Source: an uncultured Opitutaceae bacterium (lineage in GTDB: Bacteria; Verrucomicrobiota; Verrucomicrobiia; Opitutales; Opitutaceae). Taken from it: 64,000 nt of DNA. The DNA lies in the NCBI GenBank assembly GCA_937958045.1, contig CALFXL010000003.1, forward strand, positions 1 through 64,000, written 5' to 3'. Under the pieces are notes generated by a model. That model made no database searches and was not told the origin of the DNA. It saw nothing but the letters and a program-made list of their open reading frames with translations. Below, piece by piece: positions 49,377-58,984 of this stretch; within the stretch, counting starts at the first letter, position 1, and every line of letters begins with the position of its first letter. Position numbers and translations under genes: made by a program.

Positions 49377-49582
49377 CGGGTACCGCGAAGACTACAACCA
49401 CCAGCGCCCCTACAGCTCGCTCGATAAAATGACCCCGGCCGAGTTCGCCCGGCGCGCGAGCCCCCATGGGGGCTCCTGTCCACTGACCAATCCTCCCCTT
49501 GCCTCATCCTCACTGAATACTACAACCCAATCACCCACCCAGGACTCTCTCTGAAATCCCTCCAGCCTGTGGGGTCAGGTCA
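49377..49582 (+). mobile_element. IS3-family insertion sequence remnant (transposase C-terminus and right end)
   Basis: The reading frame YREDYNHQRPYSSLDKMTPA and EFARR is the C-terminal end of an IS3-family OrfB (DDE transposase), normally preceded by about 250 residues that are missing here. After the stop at 49554 the segment runs to GGGGTCAGGTCA (49571-49582), which resembles an IS3 terminal inverted repeat. The left part of the element is lost together with the VOC gene start, so this is a deletion remnant that cannot move on its own. Confidence 0.8.
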
Positions 49583-49599
49583 CACGAACTAACCCGGCG

Positions 49600-49833
49600 A
49601 TGGATTTTTCTCCTGCGACGCTAAGTGGTTTTTCCCTCCGAAAGACTAACAGCTATGAAGTGAAGGATCACTTCAAGCGCATCAAACACGGCCACCAAGT
49701 TTCAGTGAATGCCTTGGTCATGACTTTTCCGACGTTTGATTCTGCAGCTTCATTCCAAATCGATTATCGTGTGACAGCTGCGAATATGCCCGTGCCACTG
49801 ACCGGAAAATTGAATGTGAAAGTGGTGAAGTAG
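49600..49833 (+). pseudogene. Low-GC orphan fragment, probable C-terminus of a truncated gene
   Basis: From an ATG at 49600 there are 77 residues, but the frame stays open upstream to the IS end, so the original gene was probably longer. Its sequence (KTNSYEVKDHFKRIKHGHQV, SAASFQIDYRVTAANMPVPL, TGKLNVKVVK) has a beta-sandwich look and faintly recalls the C-terminal domain of AlbA_2/Schlafen-type proteins. The GC content is visibly lower than in neighbours, which fits horizontal acquisition. I cannot name a function. Confidence 0.5.
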
Positions 49834-50000
49834 TCGGCAACGCAGCAATGTACGCCAAGCGAAGGCTGAAAAAGGAAGGAAGCATTGACGGTCAAAGTTG
49901 ATAGGCGCTTGTGAGCTAGGCGCATCGTCTCGATGAAAGGCTTCGCCCATCAACACCGCGCGGCCGGTTGGCTTCGCGGCATCTTTGTTTTCTCTCCGTC

Positions 50001-53000
50001 ATGATCTTTTCCCCTCGTTCGAGCCTGCGTGTGACGCGGGTGTGGTTGTTGCTTGTTTCCGTCGTTGTGCTGCGTGCGCAGGGTCCGGGCGATGCGTTGG
50101 AGAGTGGGTTTCGTTCGCCGCCGGAGGCGGCGCGGCCGCGGACGTGGTGGCATTGGACGATGAGCAATGTCACGCAGGCGGGCATCACGAAGGATCTCGA
50201 GTGGATGCAGCGCGTCGGGCTCGGCGGGTTTATGTTGGCCGACGTTAATTATGGGCGCGGGCAGGTGATCGAACCGAAGACATCGTTCGGCACGGCGGAG
50301 TGGTTTGCGGCGGTGCGGCATGCCGCGGCGGAGGCGGACCGGTTGGGGTTGGAGATGTCGATTTTCAGTTCGCCGGGTTGGAGCGAGACGGGCGGGCCGT
50401 GGGTGAAGCCGGAGCAGGCGATGAAGAAGTTCGTGTGGAGCGAAACACGCGTCACGGGCCCGACGAAATTTTCCGGGCAGCTCAAGGCGCCGCCCGCGAC
50501 GATCGGCCAGATTCGCAACACGGGCGCGAGCTACTACACCGCCGATTCGACGGAGAAACCGTTTTATGCGGACAGCAAAGTCGTCGCCTATCGCACACCG
50601 GTGGGTGAGCGTCGCGCGGCGGACGCGAAACCGGTCGTGACCAGCAGCGCGGGCTCGGTGAATGGCGACGCGCTCCTGGACGACGATCTCAACACGCAAG
50701 TGACGTTGCCCGCGCCGGCGGAGGGCGGAGCGGCGTGGATACAGTACGAGTTTGCGGAGCCGTTTCGCGCGCGCGCGATCACGCTCGGCGGCAAAGGCGG
50801 CAGCGCCAACGGCATCCCGGTCGGGCGGGTGTTCGCGAGCGAGGACGGAAACGTTTTTCAGACGCTCGTGACCTTGCCCGGCGCGCAACTGTATCGGCAG
50901 GGCATGGTGCGCACGTATGCGTTTCCCGAAACCGCGGCGCGTTTTTATCGGATCGAATTAACCGGCGCGCCGCTCGGTCCGGCGGCGACGATGAGCGAAG
51001 GGCCCGCGCAACCGGCGACGCAGTACGTGCTCAGCGAGGCGGTGCTGCATGGCGGTGCGCGTGTGCAGCGTTGGGAGGAGAAGGCGGGCTTTAGTTTTCT
51101 TTTCGATTACGAACCGGTGCCGTCGCTCGCGGTGCCGGAAGAAGCAACGGTCGCCCCGGCGGAGGTGATCGATCTCACCGACCGTCTGCGGCCGGATGGC
51201 ACGCTCGAGTGGGAGGTGCCGGCGGGTGACTGGACGGTGTTGCGACTCGGCTATTCGCTCACGGGCGCGAAGAATCGTCCGGCGACGCCGGCGGGCTCGG
51301 GTTGGGAAGCCGACAAGCTCAGCCGCAAACACATGGAGGCGTATTATCACGGTTACTTCGATCCGCTGAAACGCGCGCTCGGGCCGTTGTACGGAAAAAG
51401 TCTGCGCTATGTGATGATGGATAGCTGGGAAGCGGGGACCAACAACTGGACCGATGAACTGGCGGAGGAGTTTCGCGCGCGGCGCGGTTACGATCCCACG
51501 CCGTGGTTGCCGGTGTTGACGGGACGCGTGGTGGGCGATGCGGAGCGGAGCGATCGTTTTCTGTGGGATTTTCGGCGCACGCTCGCCGATCTGTGGGCGG
51601 AGGCGCACTACGGCACGATGGCGGAAAAACTGCGCGCCGACGGCATCGGCATCTACGCGGAAGCCGCGGGCGTGTCGCTCGAGATGCCGGAGGACACGCT
51701 GCTCAACAAAAGCAAGGTCGAGATTCCGATGGGCGAGTTCTGGGTGCGCGATCTGCACCCGCGCCTGATGTATTTCCAGGACATCCGCGGTGCGGCGTCG
51801 GCGGCGCATGTGTATGGCAAACCGATCGTGGCGGCCGAGGCGTTTACGGGCGGCGGCTACGAATCGCCGGCGACGTTGAAGCGCGTGGCGGATTATTGGT
51901 TCGCGCAGGGTGTGAACCGTCTCGTCATCCACACCTCGGCGCACCAACCGCTCGATACCAAGCCGGGCAATACGATGGTCGGCACGCATCTGCATCGAAA
52001 CATCACCTGGGCGGAGCAGGCCGCGCCGCTGATGACGTATTTCGCGCGTGTGAGCCACGTGCTGCAGCAAGGGACGTTCGTCGCGGATCTCGCGTATCTG
52101 TTGAACGAAGGTGCGCCGTCGACGCCGCCCATCTGGGGCGCGGGCACGCAGCCGACGCCGCCCGAAGGCTACGACTACGATTTCATCAACGCGGACGTGC
52201 TGCTGAACCGGATGAGCGTGGCGGAAGACGGACGACTCGTGCTGCCCGACGGCATGAGCTACCGCGTTCTGGTGCTGCCGGAGACGCGGCGCATGCGACC
52301 GGAGCTCGCGGCGAAGTTGCGCGAATTCGTCGCCGGCGGGGCGACGATCGTGGGCGCGAAGCCGGTGAGTTCGCCGAGCCTGATGCGCTATCCGGACGCC
52401 GATCGCGAACTGCAGGCGATCGCCGCGGAGCTGTGGGGCGATCTCGATGGCGTGAGCCGCACGATGCGTTTTTTTGGCAAAGGCCGTGTCGTGTGGGGAC
52501 GTCCGCTGACGGAGGTGCTGGCGATGTTGGAGGTGTACCCGGATTTTGAATACGAGCGAGGGCTCGACGCGGAAGTCGTCTGGCTGCATCGCCGCACGCC
52601 GACGGCGGATGTCTATTTCGTGGTCAACCACACGGACGAGCCGCGGGAGTTTGCGGCGCGTTTCCGCGTAGCGGGAAAAGAGGCGGAGCTCTGGCGTCCG
52701 GCGACGGGGCGGATCGAGGCGGCGGGCTATCGCATCGCGGGCGAACGCACGACGGTGCCGCTGCGGCTGGCGGAGCGCGAAGCGGTGTTTGTGGTTTTCC
52801 GCAAAGCGGCGAAGCAAACCGAACGCGCGGCGGTGCCGCTCGCGCCGTCGACGGTGGTGGCGACGCTGGATGACGATTGGACCGTGCGTTTCCCCGAAGG
52901 CACCGGCGCGCCGGTGGAAGTGCGCTTCGACAAACTGGCGCCGTGGTCCACGCACGCGGACGAAGGCGTGAAGTATTTCTCCGGCACGGCGATCTACACG

Positions 53001-54596
53001 AAGCGAATCACGGTGCCGGCCGAAGCGCTGCGCGCGGGCACGGGCGTGTTTCTGGAGTTGGGGCGCGTCGGCGACCTCGCGGAAGTTTTCGTGAATGGAA
53101 ACGCGATCGGTCTCACGTGGCATCCGCCGCACGCGTTGGATGTCACGGGGGTGTTGTTGCCCGGCGAAAATCTCTTGGAGATCAAAGTCACCAATCAGTG
53201 GACGAATCGCTTGATCGGCGATCGCGCGGTCGCGCCGGAACGACGTGTGCTCGGCGATGCGTCGGTGTTGCCCCCGGGACCGCGTCTTGCGGAGCCGCCG
53301 TTGCCGGAGTCGGGATTGATGGGGCCGGTGCGGTTGTTGACGCGACCGGTGAACCGCGTGGCCGATACCGCGGACGGCAACGTCGCGGGGATTCCCGTCA
53401 ACTACACGGAGGCCAATGCGGGCGAACCCGAGTTGCCCGATCCGCTCAAGATGCGCGACGGCACGCCGGTGCGCGACGCGCGCATGTGGACGGAGCAACG
53501 GCGTCCGGAGCTATTGAAACTTTTCTCCGAGCAGCAATTCGGCCGCGTGCCGGAGCGCCCGGAAGGATTGCACTGGGAGGTGATCGAAGCGGGCACGCCC
53601 GTGCTCGAAGGCCGCGCGATCCGCCGGCAAGTCACGCTGTATTTCACGCCCGATAAATCCGGCCCGCATGCCGACGTGCTGATTTATCTGCCGGCGGGGG
53701 CGACGCAGAAAGTGCCCGTGGTGCTCAATGCGAGTTTCACGGCCAACAATCTGATGGTGGACGAACCCGGCGTGAAAGTCGGGCGCATCTGGGACGCCAA
53801 ACAACAACAGCGCGTGTCGGCCGCGGAAGGACGTCGCTTCGGACGCTTGAACGTGCGCGACACGATCGAGCGCGGCTATGGCATCGCGACGGTGAACTAC
53901 GGCGACTTTGAGTCCGACACGCCCGGTGCGGTCGCGCATGGCGTACGCGCGGCGTATTTGCGTTCTGGATACACGGAGCCGGGACCCGGAGAATGGGGCA
54001 CGATCTCCGCGTGGAGTTGGGGGCTCAGCCGCGTGATGGATTATTTCGAGACGGACGCGCAGGTGGATGCGACGCGCGTGGCGCTGTTTGGCGTTTCGCG
54101 TTTGGGCAAAACGGTGCTGTGGACCGGTGCGCGCGATCCGCGATTTGCGTTGATCATCGCGAGTTGCTCGGGCGAAGGCGGCGCGGCGGTGAGCCGGCGC
54201 GACTACGGCGAAACGGTCGCGCATCTGGTGGCGCCGACGCGTTACCCGTATCAATTCGCGGCGAACTATGCGCAATGGGCGGGCCGCGCGGAGGCATCGC
54301 CGGTGGAGGGCAATTTGTTGGTGTCGCTCATCGCACCGCGACCGTTGCTGCTGCAGACCGGCGACACCGACATCTGGTCGGACCCTAAAGGCGAGTTTCT
54401 TGCGGCGTGGTCGGCCACGCCCGTGTATGAACTGCTCGGTGCGTCGGGCTTGCGTGTGCCGCAAATGCCGCCGCCGGGCCGACGGGTGGGCGGCACGTTG
54501 TCGTATTACATGCACGACGGCGGGCACGGAACGGTGCCGTCGGATTGGGCGGTGTTTTTGGATTTCATCGAAGAGCAGTTCGGCCGCGGCCGTTAA
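50001..54596 (+). CDS. Secreted fusion of GH106 alpha-L-rhamnosidase and CE15 glucuronoyl esterase
   Basis: The 1531 residues start with a signal peptide (about 1-28, RVWLLLVSVVVLRAQG). Residues about 35-925 are GH106: RTWWHWTMSNVTQAGITKDL, MSIFSSPGWSETGGPWVKPE, and candidate catalytic glutamates Glu477 (DSWEAG) and Glu579 (MGEFWVRD). A galactose-binding-like sandwich spans about 950-1080. Residues about 1160-1531 are CE15: nucleophile Ser1366 in GVSRLGKT, then CSGEGGAAVSRRDYGETV and His1509 in HDGGHGTVPSDW. GH106 removes alpha-L-rhamnose; CE15 hydrolyses esters of (4-O-methyl)glucuronic acid. The ATG at 50001 was chosen for the signal peptide. It stands alone, next to a mobile-element scar. 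Confidence 0.88.
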   Translation: MIFSPRSSLRVTRVWLLLVSVVVLRAQGPGDALESGFRSPPEAARPRTWWHWTMSNVTQAGITKDLEWMQRVGLGGFMLADVNYGRGQVIEPKTSFGTAEWFAAVRHAAAEADRLGLEMSIFSSPGWSETGGPWVKPEQAMKKFVWSETRVTGPTKFSGQLKAPPATIGQIRNTGASYYTADSTEKPFYADSKVVAYRTPVGERRAADAKPVVTSSAGSVNGDALLDDDLNTQVTLPAPAEGGAAWIQYEFAEPFRARAITLGGKGGSANGIPVGRVFASEDGNVFQTLVTLPGAQLYRQGMVRTYAFPETAARFYRIELTGAPLGPAATMSEGPAQPATQYVLSEAVLHGGARVQRWEEKAGFSFLFDYEPVPSLAVPEEATVAPAEVIDLTDRLRPDGTLEWEVPAGDWTVLRLGYSLTGAKNRPATPAGSGWEADKLSRKHMEAYYHGYFDPLKRALGPLYGKSLRYVMMDSWEAGTNNWTDELAEEFRARRGYDPTPWLPVLTGRVVGDAERSDRFLWDFRRTLADLWAEAHYGTMAEKLRADGIGIYAEAAGVSLEMPEDTLLNKSKVEIPMGEFWVRDLHPRLMYFQDIRGAASAAHVYGKPIVAAEAFTGGGYESPATLKRVADYWFAQGVNRLVIHTSAHQPLDTKPGNTMVGTHLHRNITWAEQAAPLMTYFARVSHVLQQGTFVADLAYLLNEGAPSTPPIWGAGTQPTPPEGYDYDFINADVLLNRMSVAEDGRLVLPDGMSYRVLVLPETRRMRPELAAKLREFVAGGATIVGAKPVSSPSLMRYPDADRELQAIAAELWGDLDGVSRTMRFFGKGRVVWGRPLTEVLAMLEVYPDFEYERGLDAEVVWLHRRTPTADVYFVVNHTDEPREFAARFRVAGKEAELWRPATGRIEAAGYRIAGERTTVPLRLAEREAVFVVFRKAAKQTERAAVPLAPSTVVATLDDDWTVRFPEGTGAPVEVRFDKLAPWSTHADEGVKYFSGTAIYTKRITVPAEALRAGTGVFLELGRVGDLAEVFVNGNAIGLTWHPPHALDVTGVLLPGENLLEIKVTNQWTNRLIGDRAVAPERRVLGDASVLPPGPRLAEPPLPESGLMGPVRLLTRPVNRVADTADGNVAGIPVNYTEANAGEPELPDPLKMRDGTPVRDARMWTEQRRPELLKLFSEQQFGRVPERPEGLHWEVIEAGTPVLEGRAIRRQVTLYFTPDKSGPHADVLIYLPAGATQKVPVVLNASFTANNLMVDEPGVKVGRIWDAKQQQRVSAAEGRRFGRLNVRDTIERGYGIATVNYGDFESDTPGAVAHGVRAAYLRSGYTEPGPGEWGTISAWSWGLSRVMDYFETDAQVDATRVALFGVSRLGKTVLWTGARDPRFALIIASCSGEGGAAVSRRDYGETVAHLVAPTRYPYQFAANYAQWAGRAEASPVEGNLLVSLIAPRPLLLQTGDTDIWSDPKGEFLAAWSATPVYELLGASGLRVPQMPPPGRRVGGTLSYYMHDGGHGTVPSDWAVFLDFIEEQFGRGR

Positions 54597-54684
54597 GAGC
54601 GACGGTTCGCGGCGCGGCCGGATACGGATCCGTGCTGGCGCCGGCGGCGAAGTGGAGTAAGCGTGTGACAACCGCACACCCCGC

Positions 54685-55041
<357 letters not shown>

Positions 55042-55137
55042 GCGCGCGCGGGCGGAGGGAGGCGAGAGGTGGCGGGGGACGGTGGTGGGAGATTTTAACC
55101 GCGGAGGCGCGGAGGTGGGGGAGTGCGGATGGGGACA

Positions 55138-56205
<1,068 letters not shown>

Positions 56206-56218
56206 GGAGTTTATCGGA

Positions 56219-56250
56219 ACCACAGAGGCACAGAGGGCGCGGCGGATGAA
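56219..56250. repeat. CACAGAG-type element, half copy D
   Basis: AACCACAGAGGCACAGAGGG (56219-56238) matches the left arm of the elements at 4891 and 46949. A clear right arm is missing; only a vague GGTGGTTC lies near 56330. It fills the divergent gap between mutY and the RNase HIII gene. Confidence 0.5.
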
Positions 56251-56371
56251 GGCGGAAGTTGGAGATTTTTTATTCAATCGCGGAGGCGCGCGGGAAAACG
56301 CGATGTGGAAGTGCGCGGTGGTTATCGGTGGTTCAAAAGGTTTTTTCTGGGCGTGTCTTTTCGGCGAAAAT

Positions 56372-57400
56372 ATGCCCAGTGGCGCGATGCCCAAGAAGAC
56401 GGACTCCGATTCCGATCAACCGAAGAAACTCTCGTCATACACGATCAAACTCGACGATGCGCAGATGGAGAAACTGCGCACGATCTGTGCGGCGCGGCAT
56501 TGGGAGCCGATGACGGTCGCGTACACGCGTTTCGCCTTCAAAAGCGAACAGGCCAAGGTGAACGTGTCGGCGTACACGAGCGGCAAAGTCGTGATCGCAG
56601 GAAAGGGCACGGAGGATTTTGTGCGCGACACGCTCGAGCCGGAAGTGACCGGCGCGCCGAAACTCGGCTACGACGACGTGTTGCATCCGGACTGGTTCGA
56701 GTCGCACGCGGGACTCGATGAGAGCGGCAAAGGTGATTTTTTTGGTCCGGTGACGACAGCCACGGTGATCGCCGATCGCGATGCGGTGGAGGCTTGGCTG
56801 AAGGCCGGCGTGAAGGATTCGAAGCAGATTTCCGAAGGACAGATTTTTAAGCTCGAAGAACTGATCCGCGGCACGCGCGGTGTCGTCGTCGAAACCTTTG
56901 TCTGGGAGTACATGACGAAGTACAACGAGTTGATGGCGCGGCCCGGCGCGAATCTCAATCGGCTGCTCGCCTGGCAGCACGCGAAAGGATTGCTCGCGGC
57001 GCTCGAAAAAAAATGGGTGCCGTGGGGATTGCTCGACCAGTTTTCCGAACAACCGCTCGTGCAAAAGGAGCTGGCGAAAAAGGAGCTGAAAAACTTCGAA
57101 CTCAAGATGCGCACGAAGGCGGAAGAAGATCCCGTCGTGGCGGCGGCGTCGGTGTGCGCGCGCGCGGAATACGTGCGACAAATGGTGAAACTCTCGCGGA
57201 AGTTTGGCGCGAAGTTGCAGAAAGGCGCGGGGCCGCTCGTGAAAGAACAAGCGCGTGGCATCATCGAAAAGTTCGGCGCGCCTGCGCTCGGCGAGTTCGC
57301 GAAGCTGCATTTCCGCACGGCGTACGAAGTCGTTTCCGAAATGGGAAAACTCGATGAGCTCCCGCTGAAACCACCACCGCCGAAAATGACGTGGGAGTGA
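56372..57400 (+). CDS. rnhC: Ribonuclease HIII
   Basis: The roughly 340-residue enzyme cleaves the RNA strand of RNA-DNA hybrids. The N-terminal substrate-binding TBP-like domain (about 15-95) begins KLSSYTIKLDDAQMEKLRTI, which is the mark of HIII versus HII. The catalytic core shows GLDESGKGDFFGPV (acidic DE pair), VKDSKQISEGQI and AAASVCARAEYV. Start codons at 56372 and 56387 are both possible; the latter removes five residues and neither has a clear ribosome site. A separate RNase HII gene follows at 58151. Confidence 0.92.
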   Translation: MPSGAMPKKTDSDSDQPKKLSSYTIKLDDAQMEKLRTICAARHWEPMTVAYTRFAFKSEQAKVNVSAYTSGKVVIAGKGTEDFVRDTLEPEVTGAPKLGYDDVLHPDWFESHAGLDESGKGDFFGPVTTATVIADRDAVEAWLKAGVKDSKQISEGQIFKLEELIRGTRGVVVETFVWEYMTKYNELMARPGANLNRLLAWQHAKGLLAALEKKWVPWGLLDQFSEQPLVQKELAKKELKNFELKMRTKAEEDPVVAAASVCARAEYVRQMVKLSRKFGAKLQKGAGPLVKEQARGIIEKFGAPALGEFAKLHFRTAYEVVSEMGKLDELPLKPPPPKMTWE

Positions 57401-57464
57401 GACGCTCGTGAGTTTGGTTCACCGCGGACGCGCGGGGAGGCCGCGACGGTGAGAGCATTTCAAA

Positions 57465-57487
57465 GGAGCGCCCGCGGCCGCCGCTCC
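57465..57487. repeat. GGAGCGCC hairpin element
   Basis: GGAGCG (57465-57470) and CGCTCC (57482-57487) enclose a GC-only centre (CCCGCGGCCGC). It is related to the GGAGCGCCGGC elements at 37520, 39185 and 40990, and lies between the convergent RNase HIII and membrane-protein genes. Confidence 0.45.
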
Positions 57488-57502
57488 CCGCAGTTCTAAC
57501 GG

Positions 57503-57985
57503 CTACAATTTTTTATGGCCTTCGTCGGCGGCGAGCTGGCGGAGGTATTGGGTGAATGCTTCGTCTTCGCCGTCGAGGAGGAGGGGCAGGGCGGCGCGGA
57601 AGTCGGCGCGTTGCACCCATTCGCGCATGTAGTCTTCCCACGACTTCCACATGCGCTGTGTTTGCTTGTCCATGCGCTCTTCGTATACGAGCAGATAAGC
57701 GCGTTCGAAGAGCGAGATGAGGATGCCGAAGATCGCGAGACGGCGCTCTTTTTGTTCGTCGGTGAAATCGTTGCGCGCGGCCTCGCGGCGCAGCAGTTGC
57801 AGATCGGCGTTGTCGAGCACGAGCTTGAGGAACTCGCGGTATTCGTCGGAGAGACGTTGGAAAATTTCCTCCTGGTCGTTCATGCGTTCTTTGCGCTGTT
57901 CCAGAAGGAAAACGACGATCGCGAACGGCAGGCCGACGACGGTGACGACGTAGCTGAGAAATTCGAAAAGTTCGAGAAGCGTCAT
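57503..57985 (-). CDS. Single-pass membrane protein of unknown function
   Basis: The 160 residues have one N-terminal membrane segment (about 5-28, LFEFLSYVVTVVGLPFAIVV) followed by a basic charge run and a cytoplasmic helical domain: EEIFQRLSDEYREFLKLVLD, ILISLFERAYLLVYEERMDK and SWEDYMREWVQRADFRAALP. I have seen similar proteins scattered in many bacteria without assigned function. The start at 57985 fits the membrane anchor. It is divergent from rnhB. Confidence 0.75.
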   Translation of the reverse strand: MTLLELFEFLSYVVTVVGLPFAIVVFLLEQRKERMNDQEEIFQRLSDEYREFLKLVLDNADLQLLRREAARNDFTDEQKERRLAIFGILISLFERAYLLVYEERMDKQTQRMWKSWEDYMREWVQRADFRAALPLLLDGEDEAFTQYLRQLAADEGHKKL

Positions 57986-58150
57986 ACGGCTCTTATGGAC
58001 CGGGCGGCGCTGCTTGGCAAACCGTGCGAAGCGCGAACGCGTATTCAGAAATCCATGACTGCGAATAGACTCGCATTGAGCGGGATGTCGCGGCGCCGCG
58101 AGCCTGTCCCTGTGCTTGCGCGGCACAGGCGTGTTCTTACAACGAACCGA

Positions 58151-58924
58151 ATGAAACGCCGCCAGCTGCGCGGCTACGACCTTAAACAGATCGAAGGATT
58201 TTCCGGACTTATCGGTGTCGATGAGGCGGGCCGCGGTGCGCTCGCCGGACCCGTCGTGGCCGGCGCGGTGTTGGTCACGAAGGAATTTCTGGAAAGTCGT
58301 TGGGCGGTGACGCGCGCGAATCGGGTGAACGATTCGAAACAACTCACACCGGCCGAGCGCGACGAGTTGTGGTTCGAGTTGGAGACCTTGATGGCGCAGC
58401 GGCAGATCCACGCGACGTACGGCGTGGCGACGGTCGAGGAAATCGAACAGTGGAACATCCTCGGCGCGACCAAGCTCGCGATGCGGCGCGCGCTCGAAGG
58501 TATTTATCCTCCGACGGCGTTTCAGCAAAAAGTGGAGCCCGACTTGTTCGCGTCTCCCGAAGAGATCGCGAGTTTTCAGCCGCAAGTGTCGGCGCGCATC
58601 CTGATAGACGGATTGCCGCTCAAAAGTTTTCCGTACCCGCACACCGGTGTGGTGAAAGGCGATGCGCGGTCGTTGTGCATCGCGATGGCGTCGATCGTGG
58701 CGAAAGTGACGCGCGACCGGCTCATGAAAGAGCTGGAAACCGTGTGCCCCGGCTACGGTTTCGATCGCCACAAAGGCTACGGGACGGAGGAGCACCGCGA
58801 GGCTTTGCTGCGGATCGGACGCTGCGCACATCACCGCGAAGTGTTTTTGCGCAAGCTGCTCGCGCGGCGTGTGGACCCGGCGCAGGTCGATTTTCTTTCG
58901 GACGATTGGGTGAGCGCCCGGTGA
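58151..58924 (+). CDS. rnhB: Ribonuclease HII
   Basis: The 257-residue type 2 RNase H removes ribonucleotides embedded in DNA. The active-site motifs are GVDEAGRGALAGPVVAGAVL (DEAGRG), NDSKQLTPAERDEL, the Asp in LIDGLPLKSF, and ASIVAKVTRDRLMKELET with GYGFDRHKGYGT. The ATG at 58151 gives the family start. Length is slightly above average because of an insert around residues 115-145 (PPTAFQQKVEPDLFASPEEI). It lies about 750 bp from rnhC. Confidence 0.95.
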   Translation: MKRRQLRGYDLKQIEGFSGLIGVDEAGRGALAGPVVAGAVLVTKEFLESRWAVTRANRVNDSKQLTPAERDELWFELETLMAQRQIHATYGVATVEEIEQWNILGATKLAMRRALEGIYPPTAFQQKVEPDLFASPEEIASFQPQVSARILIDGLPLKSFPYPHTGVVKGDARSLCIAMASIVAKVTRDRLMKELETVCPGYGFDRHKGYGTEEHREALLRIGRCAHHREVFLRKLLARRVDPAQVDFLSDDWVSAR

Positions 58925-58984
58925 AGCGTTCTGCGCCGGCTCGTCGTTGACCCGTGCGCGGAGCTTCGTCACAAACCGCGGCCG

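Noticed and set aside
49372..49554. A possible intact small gene encoding a 60-residue protein
   Set aside because: The sequence is the C-terminal tail of an IS3 transposase with the rest missing, so it is a remnant rather than a gene.
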